Of a DNA stretch of 64,000 bases, positions 54,045 to 62,262 are shown in pieces. Position 1 is the stretch's first letter, and every line of letters starts with the position of its first letter. Made by a program: the position numbers and the translations under genes. This DNA comes from Clostridiales bacterium (GTDB taxonomy: Bacteria > Bacillota > Clostridia > Lachnospirales > Lachnospiraceae), in contig JAJQIK010000081.1 in the NCBI GenBank assembly GCA_021199255.1, positions 124,001 through 188,000 of the forward strand. The letters are read 5' to 3'. A model generated the notes under the pieces. That model did not search any database and was not told where the DNA came from. It saw nothing but the letters and a program-made list of their open reading frames with translations.

Positions 54045-55559
54045 ATGTTGTTTAATTCCTATATTTTTGTTTTGTTTTTTTTGCCTATATGTTTGTTAGG
54101 GTATTACGGCCTGCTGCATAAGCGGAAGGAGAAAGCGGCCAGACTTTTTCTGACAGCTATGTCGTTTTGGTTTTACGGCTATTTTAATAGTTTTTATCTG
54201 CTGATCATGGCGGGAAGTATTCTGGCGAATTATTTCTTTCACAGGATGTTGTCCCGGAACCCGCAAAAGCGGCTGATGCTGCTGGCGGTGGCGTGTAATC
54301 TGGGCGTTTTGTTTTACTTCAAATATTTTGATTTTTTTCTTTCCACCATGAATAGTGTGTTTCGCGTATCCATGCCGCTGCGGGGCGTTTTACTGCCCCT
54401 GGGAATCAGCTTTTTTACCTTTCAGCAGATTTCCTTTGTGGTGGATACCTATCACGGTGAAATCAAAAACTGCGGTTTGGTAGAGTACGCGCTGTTTGTA
54501 TCTTTTTTTCCTCAGTTGATTGCGGGTCCTATCGTGAACCACAGCGAAATGCTGCCCCAGTTTGACGCCATAGGTCGCCGGCCTGTTGTGTGGGAACGGA
54601 TTGGGGAAGGAATGGGGCTTTTTATTCTGGGTCTTGCCAAGAAGGTGTTGATAGCGGATACCTTTGGGGCGGGAGTGGATTATGGATACGCCGATTTGGC
54701 TCAGTTGGGGCGTTTTGACGCCTGGCTGGTTATTTTCTTTTACGCCTTGCAGCTATATTTTGATTTCAGCGGTTATTGCGACATGGCAAGGGGGATCGGC
54801 AAGATGTTGGGGATTGAGATTCCGGTGAATTTCAATTCGCCTTACAAAGCCACCAATATCATTGATTTTTGGAAGAGATGGCACATTACCCTGAATCGGT
54901 TTTTCCGCAAATATGTATACATACCTCTCGGCGGCAACCGCCGGGGAGCGGCGCGGACGTACGTGAATCTGATGCTTGTATTTCTGTTAAGCGGCTTATG
55001 GCACGGCGCGGGATGGAATTATATTCTCTGGGGGGCGTTGCACGGGGGATTGTATGTGCTGACCAGATTCTGGAAGAGGCGTTTGGCAGAGCGGGAGCCT
55101 TGTACCGGGGACAGGAGCCGGGAGGAACAGCCGGGGCGTGAAAAGCGAAGAAGTATCATTATGACACTTGTGTCACGTATTGCGCTTTTCCTTTATGTAA
55201 GCGTGGCATGGGTCTATTTCCGGGCGGAAAGCATCGGGCAGGCCAATCAAATGCTGCTTACGGCACTGAAAGGGTCGGTGAAAAAGGTGTCGTTGGAGCT
55301 GGCGGAATGTTTCCGCTTAGATGAGTTCTGGTATGTGCTGAAGGTGTTACATCTGGATCAGATGACATACAGCGGATATTTTCTGATGGGAGCCATTTTG
55401 GCGGCGGGGATTTATCTTGCCATGGTCGGCGATAACGCGGCGCAGAGAATGGAGCGGCTCAGGTACAGGCCTGCATCGGCGCTGGTTTTGGCGGGACTTA
55501 TGATATGGTGTGTGCTGACTTTTTCTCAGGTCAGTACCTTTCTGTATTTTAATTTTTAG
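54045..55559 (+). CDS. MBOAT-family O-acyltransferase
   Basis: 504 residues starting MLFNSYIFVLFFLPI, a typical MBOAT N-terminus; GGAG lies about 13 bases upstream. Motifs in order: SFFPQLIAGPIVNHSEM, LYFDFSGYCDMARGIG, FWKRWHITLNRFFRKYVYIP, and SGLWHGAGWNYILWGALHGG with both conserved His. It is closer to the MBOAT at 32183-33646 than to the one at 33851-35386. An SGNH-like partner gene begins 24 bases downstream, repeating the MBOAT-SGNH arrangement seen at 31-33 kb. Confidence 0.95.
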   Translation: MLFNSYIFVLFFLPICLLGYYGLLHKRKEKAARLFLTAMSFWFYGYFNSFYLLIMAGSILANYFFHRMLSRNPQKRLMLLAVACNLGVLFYFKYFDFFLSTMNSVFRVSMPLRGVLLPLGISFFTFQQISFVVDTYHGEIKNCGLVEYALFVSFFPQLIAGPIVNHSEMLPQFDAIGRRPVVWERIGEGMGLFILGLAKKVLIADTFGAGVDYGYADLAQLGRFDAWLVIFFYALQLYFDFSGYCDMARGIGKMLGIEIPVNFNSPYKATNIIDFWKRWHITLNRFFRKYVYIPLGGNRRGAARTYVNLMLVFLLSGLWHGAGWNYILWGALHGGLYVLTRFWKRRLAEREPCTGDRSREEQPGREKRRSIIMTLVSRIALFLYVSVAWVYFRAESIGQANQMLLTALKGSVKKVSLELAECFRLDEFWYVLKVLHLDQMTYSGYFLMGAILAAGIYLAMVGDNAAQRMERLRYRPASALVLAGLMIWCVLTFSQVSTFLYFNF

Positions 55560-55583
55560 GCGGCGGAAAGGCATGGTGTCAGA

Positions 55584-56639
55584 TTGAACAAATATAAAAA
55601 ATGGCTGCTTGCCACAATACTTATTATTATCATCGGCCTGATAGCGGAGGCTGCCGTGGTCGTCTACGTGGACCCTTTTTTTCAATACCACGCGCCTCTT
55701 GAGAAGTTCCCTTATCTGGTGGACAATCAACTGAGCCAGAATCCGGGTATGGCGAAAAATATGGAGTATGACAGCGTGATCCTGGGCTCTTCCATGACCG
55801 TGAATTTTAACACCAACTGGTTTGAGGAACTGCTGGGGCTTGATGCCATTAAGCTGAATTACAGCGGGGCATATCCTAAAGACCAGGCGAATATTATGGA
55901 GCGGATCTTCTCCAGCGGCCATCAGGTGAAGGCGGTGTTTTTAGGGGTGGATGTGATGACGTATACCGGCGGCGTGGAGGAGACGAAGTACCCCATACCT
56001 GAATATCTATATGATGATTCCATCTGGAATGACGCGGAGTATTTGTGGAATAAGGATGTGTTTTTGAATTATATCCTGCGCCCTATGGCCGATCCTGACA
56101 AGACTGATTTGGCGACGGTATACCAGAGCTGGTGGACAGATGAATATTATAATATACAGTGGGTTATGCATAATTATGTGCAGCCGGAGCAGGTAGAAGA
56201 AGAAACGCCCGCGGATGCTTATCTGGAAAGCGTGGGGGAGAATCTGGACATTAATATCTGCCCCTATATCGAGCAGAATCAGGACACTGTTTTTTATATC
56301 TTCTTTCCGCCCTACAGTATCCTGTACTGGAATGATGTGATGCAGGAAAACCACTTAGAGGCGACGATGGCGGAGTACCAGTACATTGCGGACAGGCTGC
56401 TTGCCTATGACAACGTGCGGGTCTTCTATTTCCCCAATCAGGAGTGGATCGTAACGGATCTGAATAATTATGCCGATTACAGCCACTATCACAAAGACAT
56501 CAATTACTATATGACGCAGTGCTTCGCGGACGGGAGCTGTGAAGTGGCCACCTCCGGGGAGATGGCGCAGGCTCTTGATCAGATGCGGGAGGTGATTGCC
56601 GGTTTTGATTTTGAGGAACTGTTTTCAGTGGAATACTAG
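55584..56639 (+). CDS. SGNH-like membrane-anchored acylation partner (DltD/AlgX-like)
   Basis: 351 residues from a TTG start; GGAAAGG lies about 13 bases upstream. One N-terminal helix (about 7-28) anchors it, followed by VDPFFQYHAP. The nucleophile block is SVILGSSMTVNF with Ser70 and the C-terminal Asp/His block is NYADYSHYHKDINYYM. The GSSM and D-x-x-H pattern resembles proteins that work beside MBOATs. It is paired with the upstream MBOAT and ends 9 bases from a convergent gene. Confidence 0.82.
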   Translation: MNKYKKWLLATILIIIIGLIAEAAVVVYVDPFFQYHAPLEKFPYLVDNQLSQNPGMAKNMEYDSVILGSSMTVNFNTNWFEELLGLDAIKLNYSGAYPKDQANIMERIFSSGHQVKAVFLGVDVMTYTGGVEETKYPIPEYLYDDSIWNDAEYLWNKDVFLNYILRPMADPDKTDLATVYQSWWTDEYYNIQWVMHNYVQPEQVEEETPADAYLESVGENLDINICPYIEQNQDTVFYIFFPPYSILYWNDVMQENHLEATMAEYQYIADRLLAYDNVRVFYFPNQEWIVTDLNNYADYSHYHKDINYYMTQCFADGSCEVATSGEMAQALDQMREVIAGFDFEELFSVEY

Positions 56640-56648
56640 CCGGAATCC

Positions 56649-57674
56649 CTATTCTTCCGCATCTTCTGAAACCAGATCCGGGAAAATACACTGCACGAAC
56701 CGGTCTGCCAGCAATTCCCTTCCGGCGTCATTAAAGTGGATATAATCTGTCATATAGTCCAGATAGTTATCCTCATTGATGGAGCCGTAAAAGTGATCGA
56801 TAAAGGATACGCTGCAGTCGCTGGTTGCATCCAGTTCCTTCTGCAGGTAATGGCTCAGGGTTCCGTTGCCTAAATCAACCCGGTCGCCGTTTTCGAAGTT
56901 ACCTTCTTCATTGATGGTATGGCAGAAGGTGTGGGACATCACAACGATACGGATATGCGGATAAGCGTCCTGAATCGCCCGGATACCGGCTCTGAGGGCG
57001 CCTGTATAGGTGACGATGGATTCCGGCGCGTTGGGGTCGTCGCAGGCTCTTTTATTGATATAATCGCTTCCGTCATACATGATACAGAGGACATCCACCG
57101 AGTTCATGTCCAGGCTCTCCAGCATTGCCGTGGTCTGGGGAAACGCCTCGTCATAGCTGTAGGTGGCGGCGGTCTTCATCAGATCGAAATCGCCGGAGGC
57201 GAGGCTCTGGGCTACATAGGAGAATGAGAACGCGTCCAGAATATAGCCGTCATTGTAAGATTCATACTGGGCGGCTATGGTAGTTCCGGTAAAGGAGCCG
57301 TTATAAACGGTGGCCCCGGTCTTGGCGGCAATCTGTTCGGCCAGTCCGCCTTCGCCCTGGTTCAGTGAAAAGGGGTCGTCGCCCAGGCACAGGATAGTTG
57401 TGACGCCGTCGTCCTCATGGCCTTCGAGCTTGTCCGGCGCAAGAGGGATAATGTTGTCCATCGCCTCAACATCGAAGTCGGTAGTCTGGTAGTCGGGGTC
57501 ATAATCCGACGGTATGCCCTTGTTCCATTTATATAGCTTATAAGCGGAAAATCCCGCGATCAGTACAATAGCGCATAAAAGAAGGATGTGGATATTCAGG
57601 CGGAAGCCCTTCTCTTCCCTGCTGTTTTCCGGATTTTCATTTTCCCTGATATTTGTGTTTTGATCTGGTTTCAT
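56649..57674 (-). CDS. Degenerate SGNH-fold membrane-anchored protein (likely pseudoenzyme)
   Basis: 341 residues from ATG 57674 (AAAGGA about 9 bases upstream). One N-terminal helix (about 27-46) leaves the rest outside. It is clearly a paralogue of the SGNH hydrolase at 40430-41533: VYNGSFTGTT against VYNMAMGGTT, and VTYTGAL against HTYTGAL. The nucleophile block reads LCLGDDPFS, with Asp100 where the other has Ser127, and block III reads MYDGSDY instead of EYGVNDF, losing the Asn. The Asp/His block DYIHFND is kept. Loss of two catalytic positions suggests a binding or scaffold role rather than hydrolysis; Ser103 might substitute. Confidence 0.82.
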   Translation of the reverse strand: MKPDQNTNIRENENPENSREEKGFRLNIHILLLCAIVLIAGFSAYKLYKWNKGIPSDYDPDYQTTDFDVEAMDNIIPLAPDKLEGHEDDGVTTILCLGDDPFSLNQGEGGLAEQIAAKTGATVYNGSFTGTTIAAQYESYNDGYILDAFSFSYVAQSLASGDFDLMKTAATYSYDEAFPQTTAMLESLDMNSVDVLCIMYDGSDYINKRACDDPNAPESIVTYTGALRAGIRAIQDAYPHIRIVVMSHTFCHTINEEGNFENGDRVDLGNGTLSHYLQKELDATSDCSVSFIDHFYGSINEDNYLDYMTDYIHFNDAGRELLADRFVQCIFPDLVSEDAEE

Positions 57675-57840
57675 GATTGATTTCCTTTCGCCCTTTCTTC
57701 CGTTGAGGCAATTATCTATTTCTTCCATTGCGAAATAACGGGTTTCTTTTCAGTATGATTATTCTACTATGAAATTTTATAAAAATCCATGGCTTACCGA
57801 TATTTTAAGAAATTATTTTGTTTTACGGTTCAGCTTATGG

Positions 57841-57884
57841 AAAAGGAGCGTATTCGGAAATTCATCGATTCCCGGATACACTCC
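57841..57884 (-). terminator. Candidate terminator of the zinc-ribbon gene
   Basis: Read on the minus strand, GGAGTGTATCCGG pairs with CCGAATACGCTCC (one mismatch, one wobble) and is followed by TTTTCC, about 75 bases after the stop codon. Confidence 0.5.
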
Positions 57885-57956
57885 TTATTGGTCCTGGCTG
57901 GTGATAATCACCCCATTGACGCTGCGTTTTCCATCGTGGTTTGTTTAGGTTTCGGG

Positions 57957-58232
57957 TTATGCGATAATGGCCGGCTGAGGAAGCTGCTTCTGCAAATCCT
58001 TGTACCACTTGCTGTATTTATACATACGGTAGGTAGTGCTCAGTTTCTGAAGCTGTTCCTCGTCCGCACAGCAGATACAAAGCTGCGTTCTTGCGTCCTG
58101 ATCCATGGCGACGTAGTCCATGTAGGAAAGCTTCAGCTCGGTGATGGCGTCCCTGCATTTTGGACAATTCTGCTTGTGCCCATTTAACATATAAACCCGA
58201 TGGCAACGCTTACAATAGTGCATGTACATCAT
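57957..58232 (-). CDS. Small zinc-ribbon-like protein
   Basis: 91 residues from ATG 58232, with AAAGGGGA about 6 bases upstream. The N-terminus has YCKRCHRVYML and NCPKCRD, two CxxC pairs 15 residues apart that would bind one zinc ion. A further CICCADEE follows at about residue 52. The C-terminal half is charged and helical. No signal peptide. It resembles small conserved Lachnospiraceae proteins without assigned function; a nucleic-acid or protein-binding role is typical of zinc ribbons. It is transcribed alone, away from the lysozyme gene. Confidence 0.75.
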   Translation of the reverse strand: MMYMHYCKRCHRVYMLNGHKQNCPKCRDAITELKLSYMDYVAMDQDARTQLCICCADEEQLQKLSTTYRMYKYSKWYKDLQKQLPQPAIIA

Positions 58233-58406
58233 GAAAAATTCCCCTTTTCTCACTAAAATGTTGAAATTGTAATGTTGCTCTTATATTGTGTCAGTTGGGG
58301 GTGATAAAGTCAAGCGGATTTTACCAAAAAATGGTGTATTCGGCGATGTTAAATATCGCGCGCGGCTGAGGAAAAGGGAAAAGATCCGGCTTATGGTTAA
58401 CGAGTC

Positions 58407-58435
58407 TTGACACTCCCGCCTCTTTATGCTATAAT
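58407..58435 (+). promoter_or_regulatory. Consensus sigma-A promoter of the GH25 lysozyme gene
   Basis: TTGACA, 17 bases, TATAAT, with TGC before the -10 (extended). Every position matches consensus, the strongest promoter in the window, 35 bases before the start codon. Confidence 0.85.
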
Positions 58436-58470
58436 TTTTACAAAATTGTTACAAATGAAAGGTTTACATA

Positions 58471-61098
58471 ATGCAAAATAAAAAGCAGGGTAAAAAGAAC
58501 AAAGAGCCGCAGGATCTGTTTTTAGAAGAACTGCTGGTAGATGAAGAGGGTATTTTCGATGATGAGGATGGGGACAGCGTCACGGAAGACACGCTGGAGT
58601 TTTTGAGTCTTGATGACGATATGATCGAGGCATATCATCGGGAGCATGGCGCTTCCGGGGATAAGAGCCCTATCGCCGCAGAATATAACGGTGACAGGGA
58701 AGAACCTGATGACGGCTATGAGGAAGAGGAATACGAGGACGGTTGTGAGGAGGATGCCGAAGAGTACGAAGACGGCTATGAAGATGAGGACGAAGAGTAC
58801 GAGGACGGCTATGAAGATGAGGATGAAGAGTACGAAGACGACTATGAGGAGGATGCCGATGAAGGAAGCGGCGTGATTGTCCGTTTCCGGCATTTTCTGG
58901 CCAGCATGAGCACCCTTGACATGGTAGTGGCGATCCTTGGGATTGTGGTGCTGGCAGGCGTGTTTGTGACGGGCGGCCTCTATGTCAATGCGAAGACGGT
59001 GGAAAAGCAGGTGGAGGCTTTCGCGTCGGTAGGGGAAGAGATTGAAGGAATCTCTGTAATCGGGGAAGGCGGTCTTCTGGCTGTATCGGAGTCCGCAAAG
59101 CTTGCCGGTATGGTCGGGGAGGAAGAACAGGAGGAAGAGGACGAGGATCAGGAGTTCATTCAGGTGTCCTTGCGCCTGACCTCTGTCCAGTCAGATTTAA
59201 AGATTAAGTTCATCAATCAGGAAACCGAAAAGCTGATTGGTAGCGTACCCTTTGAGGTAGAGGTGACAAACGGCAGCAAAACCTATGACCTGAAGGATGA
59301 GGATAAGGATGGGATTATTTATCAGACGGGCATAGAATCCGGCACGTATCAGGTGACTGTAAAGCCCTTTAGCGGAGACGAATATCAGGAATATAAGCTT
59401 CCCTCTGAAGCGAGCACCGTGGAGGTGACGGATCAGATCGCTTACAAGAAGGTAGACGTGGCGGACGAGATTAAGTCTGAGTCGGAGGTAAACGCGGCGA
59501 TTGAGGATACGGCACAGCAGGATACGGCGGAGGAGTCCGCGTTGACAGATACTGTGGAGTGGGTAGAATCCACCAAAACCCTTATCGGAGATGGAGAGGT
59601 CAGCTACGAGGAGGTTCCCAAGAGCAAGATTACTGATCCGTGGACGGTAAGCAGCGCTTACCGAAAGCTGGTGGAGGAGTCCTCCGAAACGGTGACGGTG
59701 ACGCTCAATAAGAGCAGCGTTACCATGGAAGAGGGCGGAAGCGCATCTTTACAGGTTTCAGTGAGCGGCAGCAGCGATGCTTATACTGTGACGTGGGGTA
59801 GTACGGATACGTCCGTTGCTACGGTAAGCGACGGCAGCGTCAGCGGCGTCGGCGCGGGAAGCGCTACGATCACCGCGGAGGTGACTGTGGGGAGCCTGAT
59901 TGAAACGCTGTCCTGTTCGGTAACGGTTACGGAAGCATCGGATGATGACGGAAGCGATGATGATGACAGCGATGATGAGGAGACGGTCTATACCAAGGTA
60001 ACAGTCAGCGGTACCAGTGAAGTAACAGTGGGTTCAACCGTAACGTTGACAGCAACCACCACGCCGACAGGCGGCAGCGTTACCTGGAGCAGCGGAAGCG
60101 AATCGGTGGCTACGGTTACGCAAAGCGGCGTGGTTACCGGCGTGGCGGCAGGAACGGCCAAGATCAAGGCGGTTTGCGGTGATGCCTCTGCTTCCTTCAC
60201 GGTAACGGTGAGTGAAGCGACGACGGTGGATGGAAGTACGAAGCTGAAGGATCAGGACGGCAACCAGATGTATTATCTAAGCTCTTCAGGAGAGTATAAG
60301 GAAGCCACCTATGATGATTATAATGAGCGGGATACCTTCTATAAGAAAGTAACGGCGTCCCAGTATAAATATACCGGCTGGCAGACCATTGACGGGTACG
60401 TTTATTTCTATGATAAGGATGGGAATGTGGTGACAGGGGAACAGGTTATTCAGGGAGCAAAATACAGCTTCGGCAGCGACGGCAGGCTGGCGTCCGGTTC
60501 CGGGACGCTGGGAATCGACGTGTCCAAGTGGAATGGTTCGATCGACTGGAGCGCGGTAAAGAACGCGGGAGTATCCTATGTGATTATCCGATGCGGCTAC
60601 CGGGGATCTTCTACCGGAGCTTTGATCGAAGACCCCAAGTTTAAGACGAATATCAAGGGCGCTAAGGCGGCGGGGCTTAAGGTCGGCGTATATTTCTTCA
60701 GTCAGGCGACGAATGAGGTGGAGGCGGTAGAAGAAGCTTCCATGGCGATTAATCTGGTCAGCGGTTACGGCTTGAATTATCCGATCTTCCTGGATGTGGA
60801 ATCCAGCGGAGGCCGGGGAGACGCCATCAGTAAAGAGACAAGAACCGCCGTGTGCAAGGCCTTTTGCGCAACGGTGCAGAACTCAGGATATACCGCCGGC
60901 ATTTATGCGAACAAGACATGGCTTACGGAGAAAATCAATACCAGCAGCCTGACCGGATATAAGATCTGGCTGGCACAGTACGCCAGCTCGCCGACCTATA
61001 CGGCTACCAGGTATGATATGTGGCAGTATTCTTCCAAAGGAAGCGTCAGCGGCATCAGCGGCAATGTGGATATGAATATCAGCTATTTGAATTATTAG
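58471..61098 (+). CDS. Membrane-anchored GH25 lysozyme with acidic repeat tail and Ig-like domains
   Basis: 875 residues; AAAGG precedes the ATG. The N-terminal 145 residues are extremely acidic and tyrosine-rich with three perfect-length 11-residue repeats (97-129), then one membrane helix (about 151-172), so this tail is cytoplasmic. Outside come a linker with a beta domain (about 225-330), two Big_2 domains (about 410-490 and 510-585), a cell-wall-binding-type repeat region (TGWQTIDGYVYFYDKDG) and a C-terminal GH25 domain starting LGIDVSKW (Asp683), with the catalytic FLDVE (Asp775, Glu777). It should cut the MurNAc-GlcNAc bond of peptidoglycan. The long acidic inner tail is unusual for a muramidase and could bind a cytoplasmic partner. 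Confidence 0.92.
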   Translation: MQNKKQGKKNKEPQDLFLEELLVDEEGIFDDEDGDSVTEDTLEFLSLDDDMIEAYHREHGASGDKSPIAAEYNGDREEPDDGYEEEEYEDGCEEDAEEYEDGYEDEDEEYEDGYEDEDEEYEDDYEEDADEGSGVIVRFRHFLASMSTLDMVVAILGIVVLAGVFVTGGLYVNAKTVEKQVEAFASVGEEIEGISVIGEGGLLAVSESAKLAGMVGEEEQEEEDEDQEFIQVSLRLTSVQSDLKIKFINQETEKLIGSVPFEVEVTNGSKTYDLKDEDKDGIIYQTGIESGTYQVTVKPFSGDEYQEYKLPSEASTVEVTDQIAYKKVDVADEIKSESEVNAAIEDTAQQDTAEESALTDTVEWVESTKTLIGDGEVSYEEVPKSKITDPWTVSSAYRKLVEESSETVTVTLNKSSVTMEEGGSASLQVSVSGSSDAYTVTWGSTDTSVATVSDGSVSGVGAGSATITAEVTVGSLIETLSCSVTVTEASDDDGSDDDDSDDEETVYTKVTVSGTSEVTVGSTVTLTATTTPTGGSVTWSSGSESVATVTQSGVVTGVAAGTAKIKAVCGDASASFTVTVSEATTVDGSTKLKDQDGNQMYYLSSSGEYKEATYDDYNERDTFYKKVTASQYKYTGWQTIDGYVYFYDKDGNVVTGEQVIQGAKYSFGSDGRLASGSGTLGIDVSKWNGSIDWSAVKNAGVSYVIIRCGYRGSSTGALIEDPKFKTNIKGAKAAGLKVGVYFFSQATNEVEAVEEASMAINLVSGYGLNYPIFLDVESSGGRGDAISKETRTAVCKAFCATVQNSGYTAGIYANKTWLTEKINTSSLTGYKIWLAQYASSPTYTATRYDMWQYSSKGSVSGISGNVDMNISYLNY
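58759..58857 (+). repeat. Three 33-bp tandem repeats in the lysozyme gene
   Basis: Units 58759-58791, 58792-58824 and 58825-58857 each encode an 11-residue unit close to EEYEDGYEDED. Units 1 and 2 differ at only two bases; unit 3 has diverged in its last third. A degenerate copy precedes them (58720-58758). Confidence 0.85.
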
Positions 61099-61100
61099 AC

Positions 61101-61129
61101 TTGGAATTTTGCATTGTCTTTACTATAAT
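61101..61129 (+). promoter_or_regulatory. Promoter of the rfbB gene
   Basis: TTGGAA, 17 bases, TATAAT, directly after the lysozyme stop codon and 30 bases before the start codon of the dehydratase gene. Confidence 0.6.
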
Positions 61130-61159
61130 AAACAGGAAAAGGGAGGTAACTATCAGCTT

Positions 61160-62242
61160 ATGAGGACATATCTTGTAACCGGAGGCGCCGGATTTATCGG
61201 TTCTAACTATATCCATTATATGTTTAAGAAATATGACCAGGAGATCAGGATCATCAATGTGGATGCGCTGACCTATGCAGGCAATCTGGAAAATCTGAAG
61301 GATATAGAGAACCGGGAGAATTATACGTTTATTAAGGCGGATATCTGCGATAAAGAAGCCATTGCCGCAGTTTTTGCGGAAAATGATATTCACAGAGTAG
61401 TGCATTTTGCGGCGGAGAGCCATGTAGACAGGAGTATTAAGAACCCTGAGGTATTCGTACAGACTAACGTGCTGGGCACGGCGGTGATGCTGAACTGTGC
61501 CAAAGCCGCGTGGGAGCTTCCGGACGGCACTTATAAGGAGGACAGGAAATTTCTGCATGTGTCCACGGACGAGGTGTATGGTTCCTTAGAGGAGGACGGC
61601 GGTTATTTTTATGAGGACACGCCCTATGCGCCCCACAGCCCTTATTCGGCAAGCAAAGCAGGCTCGGATATGCTGGTCAGGGCCTATATGGACACCTATC
61701 GGTTCCCGGCGAATATCACCAACTGCTCCAATAATTACGGGCCGTATCAGTTTCCGGAGAAGCTGATTCCCTTAATTATCAATAACGCCTTGCAGGGCAG
61801 GAAACTGCCGGTGTACGGTGACGGCAGGAATGTGCGGGACTGGTTATATGTGGAAGACCATGCGAAAGCCATCGACATGGTGCAGGAACAGGGCAGGCTG
61901 TTTGAAACCTACAATATAGGCGGGCATAATGAGAAGCAGAATATTGAGATTATCAAAATCATTCTGGCTTCATTGCAGGAGATGCTGCCGGACGACGATC
62001 CCCGCAGGGCGCTTGTCAGCGAGGATTTGATTACTTATGTGGAAGACCGTAAGGGGCATGACAGAAGATATGCCATTGCGCCGGACAAGATTAAGGCGCA
62101 GATCGGCTGGGAGCCGGAAACCATGTTTCAGGACGGTATCCGCCGGACGATCCAGTGGTTTTTCGAGCATGAAGACTGGATGAAAAATGTGACAAGCGGC
62201 GATTATCAGAAATATTATGAGGATATGTACCAGACAAAATAA
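61160..62242 (+). CDS. rfbB: dTDP-glucose 4,6-dehydratase
   Basis: 360 residues from ATG 61160; GGGAGG lies 13 bases upstream. It converts dTDP-glucose to dTDP-4-keto-6-deoxyglucose, the branch point to rhamnose and other deoxysugars. TYLVTGGAGFIGSNY is the NAD site, FAAESHVDRSI and STDEVYGSL hold the Asp-Glu dehydration pair, and the YSASKAGSD motif gives Tyr162/Lys166. NYGPYQFPEKLIPL and GRNVRDWLYVEDH complete the family signature. No RmlA, RmlC or RmlD gene is in the window, so the end product is open. A CotH gene follows 20 bases later. Confidence 0.96.
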   Translation: MRTYLVTGGAGFIGSNYIHYMFKKYDQEIRIINVDALTYAGNLENLKDIENRENYTFIKADICDKEAIAAVFAENDIHRVVHFAAESHVDRSIKNPEVFVQTNVLGTAVMLNCAKAAWELPDGTYKEDRKFLHVSTDEVYGSLEEDGGYFYEDTPYAPHSPYSASKAGSDMLVRAYMDTYRFPANITNCSNNYGPYQFPEKLIPLIINNALQGRKLPVYGDGRNVRDWLYVEDHAKAIDMVQEQGRLFETYNIGGHNEKQNIEIIKIILASLQEMLPDDDPRRALVSEDLITYVEDRKGHDRRYAIAPDKIKAQIGWEPETMFQDGIRRTIQWFFEHEDWMKNVTSGDYQKYYEDMYQTK

Positions 62243-62262
62243 GGATACGGCAGGGATGGAAT

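Noticed and set aside
57789-58187. A 132-codon plus-strand frame over the zinc-ribbon gene.
   Set aside because: It is antisense to the zinc-ribbon gene, which has a good ribosome site and metal-binding motifs; the plus-strand product has no family features.
58759-58857. A CRISPR array, suggested by regular 33-bp repeats.
   Set aside because: The repeats are contiguous without spacers and in frame inside the lysozyme gene.
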